Positions 8,244 through 17,406 of a DNA stretch of 64,000 bases are shown here, piece by piece. Position 1 is the stretch's first letter. Every line of letters starts with the position of its first letter. A program made the position numbers and the translations under genes. The stretch comes from an uncultured bacterium (GTDB lineage: Bacteria; Chloroflexota; Anaerolineae; J036; Brachytrichaceae), in the NCBI GenBank assembly GCA_903921365.1, contig CAIXPS010000292.1, forward strand, positions 1 to 64,000. Direction: 5' to 3'. A model generated the notes under the pieces. It was given only the letters and a program-made list of their open reading frames with translations, was not told where the DNA came from and made no database searches.

Positions 8244-9107
8244 TTAACGGAGCATAATGGCGATTAAGGTCGCCACAAAGATCGTGATGCTGATATAGCC
8301 ATTAATGTTGAAAAACGCGACGTTTACCTTTGAAAGGTCGGTCGGTTTGACCAGTGAGTGCTCGTAGGCAAGTAAGGCAATGACGGCCGCCAGCCCAATC
8401 CAGTAGATGATTCCAAGCCCCATCGCAACTCCCACACCCGCCAGCAGGATGATGGTGAAGGCGTGACTTATCTTGGCTAGTAACAAGGCGACCCTGTTGC
8501 CCCACTTGGCCGGGATGCTGTACAAGCGCTCCGCGCGGTCGAATTCGGTATCCTGGCAGGCGTAGATCAAATCGAAACCGCCGATCCAGAAGGTGAGCGC
8601 GAATAACAGCAGCCACGCGGGCAGGTCTTGCGCCGTGAACACTGATGCGCGCACTGCTGCCCATGCCCCTATTGGCGCCAGCCCATCGGTAAAGCCCAGG
8701 ATGAAGTGCGACAGCCAGGTGAACCGTTTTGCGTAGGCATAACCCAGCAGGAAGATCACGGCGCCCGGCAGTAGCATGAGCGTCAGCGGGTTGAGTGCCC
8801 AGGCAGCCAGTGCAAGCACCAGCAACGAGACGATCACGCCGATGACGACCGTGCGAACGCTTATCTTGCCGGTCTGTATCGGACGGCTGGCGGTGCGCGG
8901 GTTGCGCGCGTCGATGGTGCGATCGGCCAGCCGGTTGAAGCTCATCCCAAGCGTGCGGGCCGACGCCATCGCGACGGTGATCCAGAAGAACTGTGCGAAT
9001 GTGGGCAGGCCGTTCGCCGCCAGAACCATGCCCAGATAGGCAAACGGAAGGGCGAATATGGTGTGCTCAAACTTGATCAGGTCGAGAAAGGCTTTGAGTT
9101 GTTTCAT
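8244..9107 (-). CDS. UbiA-family prenyltransferase (menaquinone synthesis, MqnP-like)
   Basis: 287 residues, an all-helical membrane protein. The two Asp-rich motifs that bind the Mg-prenyl diphosphate are present: NRLADRTIDARN in the first half and DLIYACQDTEFDR in the second. The family attaches a polyprenyl chain to an aromatic acid. Together with the UbiD homologue directly upstream it fits the MqnP/MqnL pair of the futalosine route to menaquinone. The early genes (mqnA-D) are not in the window. It lies 33 bases after the ubiD stop and is probably in the same transcript. Confidence 0.8.
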   Translation of the reverse strand: MKQLKAFLDLIKFEHTIFALPFAYLGMVLAANGLPTFAQFFWITVAMASARTLGMSFNRLADRTIDARNPRTASRPIQTGKISVRTVVIGVIVSLLVLALAAWALNPLTLMLLPGAVIFLLGYAYAKRFTWLSHFILGFTDGLAPIGAWAAVRASVFTAQDLPAWLLLFALTFWIGGFDLIYACQDTEFDRAERLYSIPAKWGNRVALLLAKISHAFTIILLAGVGVAMGLGIIYWIGLAAVIALLAYEHSLVKPTDLSKVNVAFFNINGYISITIFVATLIAIMLR

Positions 9108-9119
9108 TTGTTTCAGACC

Positions 9120-9144
9120 GGCAACCGCAAGGGTTTGCCCCTAC
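9120..9144. repeat. Palindromic repeat overlapping the ubiD stop codon
   Basis: An imperfect inverted repeat, GGCAACC..GGGTTTGCC, followed by CCCTAC. The ubiD stop (TAG on the minus strand, 9143-9141) is part of CCCTAC. A close copy is at 58071-58100. Confidence 0.5.
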
Positions 9145-10613
9145 AGCAGTCCGTACTCCTTCCAGCGGAGGGTGACCCTGTCTTTGATCGCTTGATCCAT
9201 CTGGACTTCGTCCGGCCAGCCGCGCGTGTGGTTGTCGCCTGGGCCTTTGGCTGTGGCGTCAATGCCGATCTTGCCGCCAAAGGAGTTGCGCATGGCCGAG
9301 TGGTCAAGCTGGTCGACGGCGGCCTCAACGATCGTCACATCGCGTTTCCAGTCGACGTTCCCTAGCACCCGCCAGGCCACTTCGCTCAGGTTGTGCACGT
9401 TCACGTTGGCATCGACGACGACGATGGCCTTGCTCAGCATCAACAGCCCCAGTCCCCAGATGCCAAACATCGCCTTCTGGGCATGCCCGGGGAAGCGCTT
9501 CTTGATCGAGACGATCACCAGATTGTGGAAGACGCCTTCGGCGGGCATGTTGAAGTCGACGACCTCGCCCATGAACAGGCGCAGCAACGGCAGGAACAAC
9601 CGCTCGGTCGCCTTGCCCATCCAGTAGTCTTCCATCGGCGGGATGCCGACGACGGTTGTGGGATAGATGGCATCTTTGCGGTGCGTGATTGCCGTGACAT
9701 GAAAGACCGGGAACTGATCAGCCGGGGTGTAGTAGCCGGTGTGGTCGCCGAACGGCCCTTCGGTTTCATGTTCGTTCGGGTCGACATACCCCTCGATGAC
9801 GATCTCGGCTTCGGCAGGCGCTTCGATGGGTTGCGTGACGCACTTGACAAACTCGACAGCTTTGCCACGCAGATATCCAGCGAGCAGATACTCGTCGATG
9901 TTCGGGGGCAAGGGGGCCGATGAGCACCACATGGATGCCGGGTCGCCGCCCAGCACGATGGCGCACGGGATTTGCGGCTTGTGCGTTTCCTGCGCGACGC
10001 GCTCGTGCTCGGCGCCACCCTTGTGGCGTTGCCAGTGCATCATGAGCGAGTGTTCATTGCGCACCTGCAGTCGATACATGCCCACGTTGCGCGTGCCCGT
10101 CGCCGGATCGCGCGTGATGACCTGCATGAGCGTGATGTATTTACCGCCATCGGCAGGCCAGCATTTTAAGATCGGCATCCCAAGGATCGACAGCGAGGGA
10201 TTCTCGGTGATGATGACTTCCTGTGCCGGCGCCTTGCTGACGATCTTTGGCTTGAGCCCCACTGAGCGCAGCACGTCGAACATATCTCCGGCGCGGCTGA
10301 GCGTGGCGCCAAGACCGCGCGGCAGGCGCAAGTCGATGACTTTGGCGAGGTTCTGGTTGAGGTCGTCCAGCACGTCGACGTTCAAGGCGAGTGCCATGCG
10401 CGCTTCACTGCCGAAGGCGTTGATCAGTACCGGCATCGTGCTGCCCTTGACGTTTTCGAACAGCAGAGCCTTGTTTTGCGACGCCGGCCCCTTTGAGATG
10501 CGGTCGGTGATCTCGGTGATTTCTAGATCGGGATCGACCTCGGTCTTGATGCGGATCAGTTCCCCGCGCTCTTCAAGCGCGCTGACGAACTCACGTAGAT
10601 TGCGAAAAGCCAT
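9141..10613 (-). CDS. UbiD-family decarboxylase (menaquinone synthesis, MqnL-like)
   Basis: 490 residues, full length for the family. Conserved blocks include the prenyl-FMN and metal-binding region (NVGMYRLQV...MMHWQRHKGGAEH) and the EGPFGDHTGYY block with its acidic residues. It removes the carboxyl group from the prenylated aromatic acid made by UbiA, using prenylated FMN. The UbiX flavin prenyltransferase needed to make that cofactor is not in the window. It starts 20 bases after feoB and has a weak AAGG upstream. The pathway assignment rests on the UbiA and MenG neighbours. Confidence 0.85.
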   Translation of the reverse strand: MAFRNLREFVSALEERGELIRIKTEVDPDLEITEITDRISKGPASQNKALLFENVKGSTMPVLINAFGSEARMALALNVDVLDDLNQNLAKVIDLRLPRGLGATLSRAGDMFDVLRSVGLKPKIVSKAPAQEVIITENPSLSILGMPILKCWPADGGKYITLMQVITRDPATGTRNVGMYRLQVRNEHSLMMHWQRHKGGAEHERVAQETHKPQIPCAIVLGGDPASMWCSSAPLPPNIDEYLLAGYLRGKAVEFVKCVTQPIEAPAEAEIVIEGYVDPNEHETEGPFGDHTGYYTPADQFPVFHVTAITHRKDAIYPTTVVGIPPMEDYWMGKATERLFLPLLRLFMGEVVDFNMPAEGVFHNLVIVSIKKRFPGHAQKAMFGIWGLGLLMLSKAIVVVDANVNVHNLSEVAWRVLGNVDWKRDVTIVEAAVDQLDHSAMRNSFGGKIGIDATAKGPGDNHTRGWPDEVQMDQAIKDRVTLRWKEYGLL

Positions 10614-10633
10614 ATGCCTTGCTTATGCTCCGT

Positions 10634-12559
10634 TTATATTCCAATCAGTGGCAATGCAATCACCCCGATGATCCTGGCAATCAATGCCGCGATGAACGCG
10701 ATCACGATCGTGATACCCGCTATGCTGAACATTGCCTTTGTGCCTAATTCACGGCGCAACACGCTCAGCGTCGCCAGACACGGAATGTAAAAGACCACGA
10801 ATACACTGAAGGTAATCATCTGCACAGGAGTCAGGACGGATGCGAAGTTGGTGCTGCCCAACGCCTGTCCCAGCATGATCAATGACAACTCTTTCCGAAG
10901 GATGCCAAAGATCAACGGCACGCCGACCTGTTGTGGCAACCCCAACGCCCAGGTAATCGGTCGCCCCAGGATGTCGAAATATGACGCCAGGTTGAAGTAT
11001 GCCAGCAGCGACAACACGATGCTGCCGACGATCAGCACGGGCCAGGCTTCGACGATGAATTCGCGCACGCGGAACCAGGCTTTCTGGACAACCGTGCGCA
11101 GCGTGGGCAGCCGGTAGACGGGCATTTCGAGGATCAACCCGGGGCTGTCGAGCGGGAGCAGTCGCGAGAGTAGTTTGCCGGTGACCGCGATGACGAACAG
11201 ATTGAACAGGTAGATCAGAAGCGCCAGCGCCGGGCCCAGGTAGAAGGCGACCAGGCCGAACACCACTGCCAGGCGCGCGGCGCACGGCACGAGTGTTGCC
11301 AGGGCGGCTGCCAGGTAGCGGTCGCGCTTCTCCTCAAGGATGCGCGTCGACATGACGGCGGGCACGTTGCACCCGTAACCAAGGATGAACGGGACGATGG
11401 CCTTGCCATGCAACCCAAGTTTGTGCATCAACGCGTCCATCAGGAAGGCGATGCGCGGCAGGTAACCGATGTCTTCGAGGATGCCCATGCCGATTAGGAA
11501 CGGCAGAAGATAGGGCAGGACAATCGCGACGCCGCCGGTGATGCCCTGCAGCAGCCCTGTGACGATCTGTGAGACGAGAGTCCCTGTGCCGACGAGCGTA
11601 ATGACGAAAGCCGTCAGGCCATCGAGTATCGCGAGCAACGGCGGTTCAACCAGCCTCCCAAAGCCATACACACCCTGGAAGAAGATCAGCATGATGACGA
11701 CCAGGCCAACGTACCCAAGGAGCGGGTGGAGCAGGAAGTCGTCGATCCGGTCGCGCCAGGTGAGATATCGCTCTCCCTGGTGCAACACGGTGTGCACGAT
11801 GAGCGCGGCCTGGTTGCGGCGCTCGGAGTTGAAGACAAACCCGACTTGTTGCCCGTGCGCCATCTCGATGGCCTTCTGCGTCGCCTGGACGTGTGGGAGC
11901 AACCCGGGCAGCTTTTTCTCCACCTGTTCAATCAACTGTGGCGTGCCTTCGAGCAGTTTGATGGCGACCATTTCTGGATGGAGTGGGGCGAACTGACCAT
12001 CAATGCTCGCCATTGTCGCGCTTATTGCGTCCTCGATGTCCTGGTTGTAGCGTTGGCGTTCTGGTGGCTGGCGACTGCGCGCCGTTTCCATCGCGGTTGT
12101 GAACAACGGCTTAATACCGCGCCCTTTGTTGGCGACGATGGGAAGCGTCGGCACACCCAGCATCTGCTGCAACTGTAACCCGTTGATCTTCATCCCCAGC
12201 CGGGCGGCGTCGTCCATCATATTCAGCGCGACGACGAGCGGGATGTTTAGCTCCATCAGCTCAAGCGTGAGGTTTAACCCCTGGATGAGGTGCGAAGCGT
12301 CCACGACATTGATGATGACATCCACCTGGCGAGCTGTCAGGTAGGCCAGTGCTTCACGCTCGGCTGGGTTCATCCCGGCAAGCGTATAGGTGCCGGGCAA
12401 GTCGACCAGTTCGACCACTTCGCCCAGCACGCGCACTTTGCTCTCTGTAAAGGTGACGGTTGTCCCGGAGAAGTTCCCGGTTTCGGCCTTGTATCCTGCA
12501 ACCTGGTTAAACAGCGTGCTCTTGCCACAGTTGGGTTGTCCTATCAGAGCGAAACGCAT
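10634..12559 (-). CDS. feoB: Ferrous iron transporter FeoB
   Basis: 641 residues. The N-terminal GTPase domain has G1 GQPNCGKST (7-15), G3 DLPGTY and G4 NMMD. The membrane part holds the two Gate regions with conserved Cys (FILGYGCNVPAVMSTRIL, LVPCAARLAVVFG). It imports Fe2+ through the cytoplasmic membrane. It is shorter than the E. coli protein (773 residues), but the Gate and GTPase domains are complete. The first 16 bases overlap the end of feoA, so translation is likely coupled. Confidence 0.95.
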   Translation of the reverse strand: MRFALIGQPNCGKSTLFNQVAGYKAETGNFSGTTVTFTESKVRVLGEVVELVDLPGTYTLAGMNPAEREALAYLTARQVDVIINVVDASHLIQGLNLTLELMELNIPLVVALNMMDDAARLGMKINGLQLQQMLGVPTLPIVANKGRGIKPLFTTAMETARSRQPPERQRYNQDIEDAISATMASIDGQFAPLHPEMVAIKLLEGTPQLIEQVEKKLPGLLPHVQATQKAIEMAHGQQVGFVFNSERRNQAALIVHTVLHQGERYLTWRDRIDDFLLHPLLGYVGLVVIMLIFFQGVYGFGRLVEPPLLAILDGLTAFVITLVGTGTLVSQIVTGLLQGITGGVAIVLPYLLPFLIGMGILEDIGYLPRIAFLMDALMHKLGLHGKAIVPFILGYGCNVPAVMSTRILEEKRDRYLAAALATLVPCAARLAVVFGLVAFYLGPALALLIYLFNLFVIAVTGKLLSRLLPLDSPGLILEMPVYRLPTLRTVVQKAWFRVREFIVEAWPVLIVGSIVLSLLAYFNLASYFDILGRPITWALGLPQQVGVPLIFGILRKELSLIMLGQALGSTNFASVLTPVQMITFSVFVVFYIPCLATLSVLRRELGTKAMFSIAGITIVIAFIAALIARIIGVIALPLIGI

Positions 12560-12804
12560 TCACCCTCCTCGACGATGATGGTCGACGCCACATCCCGGCC
12601 CAGCGCAACGGAACGTCCGTTGAACTCAACCAGGAGCGGGCCGCCAAGCGGAGCTTCACGCGTAACGCGCACGCAATCGCCGGGGAGTAGACCGAGTTGC
12701 AATAGCTGGTTGGAGAGTTCGGGTTGCGCATCAAACCTGACGACGCGCAACCACTTGCCAATCGCCGCTTTCAGCAGGGATTCGCTGCTCTGTGATATTC
12801 TCAC
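12544..12804 (-). CDS. feoA: FeoA, SH3-like partner of FeoB
   Basis: 86 residues with the FeoA core (LLQLGLLPGDCVRVTREAPLGGPLLVEFNGRSVALGRDVASTIIVE), a small beta-barrel that assists FeoB in ferrous iron uptake. It starts with GTG at 12804. On the minus strand GATAAG ends about 9 bases upstream with no obvious SD. I see no clear Fur box in the 54 bases between it and kbl. Confidence 0.9.
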   Translation of the reverse strand: MRISQSSESLLKAAIGKWLRVVRFDAQPELSNQLLQLGLLPGDCVRVTREAPLGGPLLVEFNGRSVALGRDVASTIIVEEGECVSL

Positions 12805-12835
12805 TGCGACTACCTTATCCTGTTGGATTTTCTAT

Positions 12836-12854
12836 TCTAAAGAATTCAAAGCAA
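12836..12854. repeat. Short intergenic repeat copy (TCTAAAGAATTCAAAGCAA)
   Basis: This differs in two positions from the copy at 8147-8165. It sits between the kbl stop and the feoA start. Confidence 0.4.
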
Positions 12855-12858
12855 CATC

Positions 12859-14037
12859 TTAAATAACGCCCAGGGATTTCCCGACGGTTGCAAACGCTTC
12901 CAGACCGCGATCCAGATCCGACTCGGCGTGCGCAGCGCTGATCATCACGCGGATGCGCGCCCTTCCTTTCGGAACAGTCGGGAATCCGATGGCCATTGCA
13001 AAAACGCTTTGCTCGAACAAGCTGCGCGAGAATTTCTGCGCCAGGGCGGCCTCGCCGAGCATGACCGGTGTGATCGGTGTTTCGCTATGACCGATATCAA
13101 AACCGAGCGTCTTCATTCCGGCCTTGAAGTAACGCGTATTATTCCACAACTTGTCGACGCGCTCTGTGGAGGCTTCGAGGATGTCGACCGCGGCCAGGCA
13201 CGCGGCAGCGTCGGCGGCGGTCATCGCACTGGAGAAGAGAAATGGGCGGCCGCGCTGGTGCAACCATTCCACGATCTCGCTGCTGGCCGCAACATAACCG
13301 CCCACCACGCCAAAAGCCTTCGAGAGCGTGCCAATCTCGATGTCCACGCGCCCGTGCAATCCATAGTGATCGACGATGCCACGACCGCCATGCCCCATCA
13401 CGCCTTCGCCGTGGGCATCATCCACCATCAGCAATATGCTATGGCGCTCGGCCACTTCAACGAGGGAGGGCAGCGGAGCGATATCGCCGTCCATCGAGAA
13501 TACGCCGTCGGTGATGATCAGCGCGCGCCGATGGGCGCCCGCTGCTTTGATCTGATCCTCCAGCGACTGTGCGTCATTATGGCCGTAGCGGATGATGCGC
13601 GCTCCCGACAGGCGCGCGCCGTCGATGATGCTGGCGTGGTTCAGTTCGTCGGAGAAGATGACATCTTCCTTGCCCACCAGCCCTGTAATTGTGGCGAGGT
13701 TTGAGGTGAAACCGGACTGGAACGAGATCGTGGCCGGCACGCCCTTGAACTTTGCGAGACGCTCCTCAAGCCTGCGATGCAGGTCAAGCGTCCCGGCGAT
13801 GGTGCGCACGGCTGCCGGCCCCACGCCGTATTTCTCGATCGCGCTTTGTGCCGCCATCTTGAGACGCGGGTCGTTTGCCAATCCCAGGTAGTTGTTGGAG
13901 CAAAAGTTCAGCACATGTTTGCCGTCAACCGTCAACCATGCGCCCTGAGCGGACTCGATGGTGCGAATGTTGTTATAGAGCCCTTGTTGCCGCAGGCCGT
14001 CCAATTCGTCGCGAATCCATTGCACTTTGTCTGCCAT
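12859..14037 (-). CDS. kbl: 2-amino-3-ketobutyrate CoA ligase / glycine C-acetyltransferase
   Basis: 392 residues, close to the usual 398. This is an alpha-oxoamine synthase with the PLP lysine in [13 protein letters not shown], the FQSGFTSN block and [15 protein letters not shown]. Kbl splits 2-amino-3-ketobutyrate, made from threonine, into glycine and acetyl-CoA. BioF (7-keto-8-aminopelargonate synthase) is the close alternative and cannot be excluded from sequence alone. A dehydrogenase gene directly upstream makes a Tdh-Kbl threonine pathway plausible. I start it at the ATG at 14037 ([12 protein letters not shown]), with AAGGA just upstream. Confidence 0.85.
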   Translation of the reverse strand: MADKVQWIRDELDGLRQQGLYNNIRTIESAQGAWLTVDGKHVLNFCSNNYLGLANDPRLKMAAQSAIEKYGVGPAAVRTIAGTLDLHRRLEERLAKFKGVPATISFQSGFTSNLATITGLVGKEDVIFSDELNHASIIDGARLSGARIIRYGHNDAQSLEDQIKAAGAHRRALIITDGVFSMDGDIAPLPSLVEVAERHSILLMVDDAHGEGVMGHGGRGIVDHYGLHGRVDIEIGTLSKAFGVVGGYVAASSEIVEWLHQRGRPFLFSSAMTAADAAACLAAVDILEASTERVDKLWNNTRYFKAGMKTLGFDIGHSETPITPVMLGEAALAQKFSRSLFEQSVFAMAIGFPTVPKGRARIRVMISAAHAESDLDRGLEAFATVGKSLGVI

Positions 14038-14131
14038 ATATTCCTTATCTTTTCGCGTTTGATATGTTGTCATAATCAGAGTCGTCATCATTGTAGACCC
14101 GCGCGCGAGGCGACACCCGTCGGTCGGTCGG

Positions 14132-15103
14132 TCACATTTCCAGAAGCACCTTCAAGATGCCTTTTTGCCGGGCATGCTGGAAGGCTGCCAGTGCGTGGTT
14201 CAATGAATACCGGGCGCTGATCAACGGCGTCACGTCAACCCGTTTGGTTTCGAGCAGGCGCAATGCCGTGGTAAACGGCCCGCAGCGGGAACCGATCAGG
14301 TTGATTTCATCCACAACCAACGCTGTCAGGTTTGCGGGTGTCAGTCCTTCAAAGGTGCTCTTCAATACCAGTGTCCCGCGCGGGCGCAACATGCGGCGCG
14401 CCTGATCGAACCCGCTTGCGGCGCCTGTGCACTCCACCACTATATCGAAGTTGCGTTTGCCATCCCACTCATCCGAAAGCAGTGTGGGAATGCCTCTCCG
14501 CTGCAGGATGCCCAGTTTTTCGGCATGTTTACCGAAGACTGTCAGTGTGCAATCCGTGGTTGCCAGCACCTGTGCGCACAATAACCCGAGTTTGCCGTCG
14601 CCGATGACTGCGACACGATCGGTCGTTTTGATGTGCACTTGTTCAAGGATCTGGCAGGCAGCCGCGAGCGGCTCGACGAACACCGCTTCAGCATCGCTCA
14701 GCTCATCAGGCACGTGGTGCAGGTTGGCGATGGGCACGCTGGCATAGTCGGCGAACACGCCGTCGTGCCTGTCGATGCCAATCGTTGTGCGCTCAGGATC
14801 CTGTGCGCGCGAGAAGTAATCGCGGGAAGGCGATTCTGGCGCGACGCAGTTAATCTCAGCCACGACCCTGTCGCCCGCCGCGAAACCGCTGTTGCCAAGC
14901 GCTGCTTCTTGATCAAACACAAGGACGCCCACAAACTCATGGCCAGGTATGCCCCGGAAACCCATATACCCTTTGGTTAACTCGATATCCGTGTTGCAGA
15001 TACCCGCAGTAGTTACCCTCACGAACGCCTCACCCGGGGCGCCTGCCGGGTTTGGCCGGTCTGATTCAAATGCTAAATTGTCTGTCAATACCAACGCGCG
15101 CAT
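14132..15103 (-). CDS. Medium-chain zinc-type dehydrogenase without the structural zinc loop
   Basis: 323 residues: a GroES-like N-terminal half with the catalytic zinc ligands (GICNTD and GHEFVG) and a Rossmann half ([17 protein letters not shown]). Most relatives carry a four-Cys structural zinc lobe; here that segment (residues about 88-112) keeps a single Cys. The position before kbl would suit threonine dehydrogenase, but the protein is shorter than typical Tdh, so the substrate stays open. It belongs to the long minus-strand run that starts with DUF177 and rpoD. Confidence 0.7.
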   Translation of the reverse strand: MRALVLTDNLAFESDRPNPAGAPGEAFVRVTTAGICNTDIELTKGYMGFRGIPGHEFVGVLVFDQEAALGNSGFAAGDRVVAEINCVAPESPSRDYFSRAQDPERTTIGIDRHDGVFADYASVPIANLHHVPDELSDAEAVFVEPLAAACQILEQVHIKTTDRVAVIGDGKLGLLCAQVLATTDCTLTVFGKHAEKLGILQRRGIPTLLSDEWDGKRNFDIVVECTGAASGFDQARRMLRPRGTLVLKSTFEGLTPANLTALVVDEINLIGSRCGPFTTALRLLETKRVDVTPLISARYSLNHALAAFQHARQKGILKVLLEM

Positions 15104-15230
15104 AGGGTTACCTCACTCCTGCTTCGGGTCTGTATCGGGGCAGTAAGCGAGGCGATTGCGTGACTCTTTGCGAGATAGCTGATCGAGCGGTTTTCTACCC
15201 GTCAAGCATGATGCGCGTGACGAAAACCCG

Positions 15231-16409
15231 TCAGGTGCTGCTGATTGCATAGTATCCCTGTGCTGCGCCCCACAATTGGTCAAGCTCGCAGTACTCGTCG
15301 GCGATGTGGGCATGGTGTTCGCTGCCGGGGCCAAAGCCAACCGTTGGAATGCCCAGAAGTCCAGAGCTGCGCGATGCGTTGGTGCAGAACGAGTAGTAGC
15401 CGATCACGGGATCGCCCAAAGCCTCTCGGCAGGTCAGAACAAACGGGTCGTCTAGCGCCATTTTCCAGGCGGGTTGGAACTTGAGCATCGTCCGCGTCGC
15501 GCTTGTGTACGCGCGAATCGTTTCTGTATCGATCTCCGCGTCGGCATTCAACGTGGGGTCTTCGGCGTGCAGTTTCTCGATGATCGCGCGGATCGGGTCG
15601 AGTACGTCTTTCTCGGTTTCGCCCGCCAGCAGACGGCGGTCGCTGCGCACGCGGCAGCGGTCCGGGAGAACTGAGACGCTGGGATATGGATTGCTGATGA
15701 TTTCAGTAGGCTCGAAAATGCCATAGCCAAGCACTGGATCAAACGGCGGCTGCCACTCGTTCAAGGCGAGGATCAGCTTCGCCATCTTCTTCAACGCGTT
15801 GACGCCCAGGTGAGGTGTGCTGGCGTGCGCCGGAATACCTTTGACGGTCAGGAATACTTCGGCGCGACCGCGACCGCCCAGGTTGAGTTTTAGCCCGGTG
15901 GACTCACAAATCACGACGCGGGCCGGATGATACGCGGCAAGCACATCGGCGAACGCCAGCCCTTCGATCTGCTCCTCGTTTACCGAGGCTGATACAAAGA
16001 TGGTGTTCTTCAGCCGGCCATCCTGTTTGGCAAATGCTGCGCCGCAGATACTGGCAGCCAGAGCGCCTTTCATGTCGGATGCGCCGCGTCCCCATAGCTT
16101 GCCGTCGCTGACCTCACCGCCAAACGGGTCCTTTGTCCAGGCGCCAGCCGCGGCGACGGTGTCCATATGCGAATCAAACATCAATGCGCCATTGGAATTT
16201 GTCGGGGGTTGTGTCGGGCGGAGACTTCCCACAACATTGCCAAGTTCGTCGACGCGCACGTCATCGTAGTTGAGCGCGCGCATCGCAGCGATCACTGCCT
16301 GCGCTGCTGCGCCTTCCTCGCCAGCCAGGCTTTTCGCGCGGATCAGGCTCTGTGCGACTTCGATAACGGTTTGTTTGCGTTCATCGGAAAGGGTGTTTGA
16401 TATATCCAT
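15231..16409 (-). CDS. M20-family hydrolase (YgeY-like)
   Basis: 392 residues. Metal ligands of the M20/ArgE/DapE fold are visible: DSHMDTV (His and Asp), WGRGASDMKG (bridging Asp), NEEQIEG (general-base Glu and next ligand), and a late His near the C-terminus (SEHHAHIADE). The closest recognised group is YgeY, whose members are annotated as amidohydrolases linked to purine or selenium metabolism; acetylornithine deacetylase or succinyl-diaminopimelate desuccinylase activity is possible. It starts 15 bases after the E1-beta stop, so it is probably cotranscribed. Confidence 0.75.
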   Translation of the reverse strand: MDISNTLSDERKQTVIEVAQSLIRAKSLAGEEGAAAQAVIAAMRALNYDDVRVDELGNVVGSLRPTQPPTNSNGALMFDSHMDTVAAAGAWTKDPFGGEVSDGKLWGRGASDMKGALAASICGAAFAKQDGRLKNTIFVSASVNEEQIEGLAFADVLAAYHPARVVICESTGLKLNLGGRGRAEVFLTVKGIPAHASTPHLGVNALKKMAKLILALNEWQPPFDPVLGYGIFEPTEIISNPYPSVSVLPDRCRVRSDRRLLAGETEKDVLDPIRAIIEKLHAEDPTLNADAEIDTETIRAYTSATRTMLKFQPAWKMALDDPFVLTCREALGDPVIGYYSFCTNASRSSGLLGIPTVGFGPGSEHHAHIADEYCELDQLWGAAQGYYAISST

Positions 16410-16424
16410 AAGATGAACAGGAGG

Positions 16425-17405
16425 TTATCTATAAAGCGCTTTGACGGCGCGGACGATATCGTTTTCATTCGGGAGCACGTATTGCTCGAGTGCGGGGGAG
16501 TAGGGCAGCGGGACATTGCGCGCCGCCACGCGGGCGATCGGCGAGTCGAGGTAATCCAGGGCTTCCTCGGCGATGATGGCCGCGATCTCTGCGCCCGGGC
16601 CGCTGCGCTTATGCGCTTCGTGCACGATGACGACGCGTCCGGTCTTCTTTGCGGACTCTACCAGCGTGGGCACGTCAAGGGGGACGAGTGTTCGCGGGTC
16701 GATGACCTCGCATGATATTGGCGCGGGGCCGCTGCTGAGTTTCTCCGCCGCGCTCAGGGCGTGCTTCACCATACTTCCAATGGCGATAATGGTCACGTCG
16801 CTCCCTTTGCGCAAAATGCCGGCGCATCCGAACGGCGTCAGTAAGTCCTCATCCGGCACTGCGCCCTTTTCGGCATACAGCATCTTGTGCTCAAAATACA
16901 ACACTGGGTCTTCACCCCGAATCGCAGTTTTCAGCAGTCCTTTCGCGTCGGCAGGCGTGCTGGGACACACCACTTTCAGCCCGGGGATATTCATGAACCA
17001 TGACTCAGGGCTTTGTGAGTGCTGTGCGGCAGAAGCGCCTGGCGCGCCGGTGGCAACGCGGATGGTCAGCGGGACGCGCGCCTTGCCGCCGCTCATGTAG
17101 CGGGCTTTGGCAACCTGGTTGATCAACTGGTCGCCGGCGCAACCCAGGAAATCGCCAAACATGATTTCGGCAACCGGGCGCATGCCCATCATTGCCGCGC
17201 CAAGCGCGGCGCCAATGATGCCAGCCTCGCTGATGGGCGTATCGATGACGCGCGCCGCGCCAAACCTGCTGAGCAGGCCGCTCGTGACGCCGAACACTCC
17301 ACCCATCGTTCCGACATCTTCGCCAATGATGAATACATTGGGGTCGCGATCCATTTCCTCGCGGAGCGCCTCGTTGATTGCATCGCTATATGTGATAGTT
17401 CGCAT
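16425..17405 (-). CDS. 2-oxoacid dehydrogenase E1 component, beta subunit
   Basis: 326 residues, full length, with the thiamine-diphosphate E1-beta blocks (FIIGEDVGTMGGVFGVTSGL, DTPISEAGIIGAALGAAMMG, and EVIDPRTLVPLD near the end). It works with an alpha subunit to decarboxylate pyruvate, acetoin or branched-chain oxoacids. No alpha subunit, E2 or E3 gene is present in the window, which is unusual. The ATG is only 1 base after the rpoD stop. The alpha subunit must be encoded elsewhere if this enzyme is active. Confidence 0.85.
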   Translation of the reverse strand: MRTITYSDAINEALREEMDRDPNVFIIGEDVGTMGGVFGVTSGLLSRFGAARVIDTPISEAGIIGAALGAAMMGMRPVAEIMFGDFLGCAGDQLINQVAKARYMSGGKARVPLTIRVATGAPGASAAQHSQSPESWFMNIPGLKVVCPSTPADAKGLLKTAIRGEDPVLYFEHKMLYAEKGAVPDEDLLTPFGCAGILRKGSDVTIIAIGSMVKHALSAAEKLSSGPAPISCEVIDPRTLVPLDVPTLVESAKKTGRVVIVHEAHKRSGPGAEIAAIIAEEALDYLDSPIARVAARNVPLPYSPALEQYVLPNENDIVRAVKALYR

Positions 17406-17406
17406 G

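Noticed and set aside
8244-10613. Ubiquinone pathway
   Set aside because: UbiA, UbiD and UbiE names suggest ubiquinone, but no hydroxylases are present, and the pair of UbiA with UbiD is typical of futalosine menaquinone synthesis in such bacteria.
12859-15103. Confirmed threonine dehydrogenase-Kbl pathway
   Set aside because: The dehydrogenase lacks the structural zinc lobe and is shorter than Tdh, so the pair is suggestive only.
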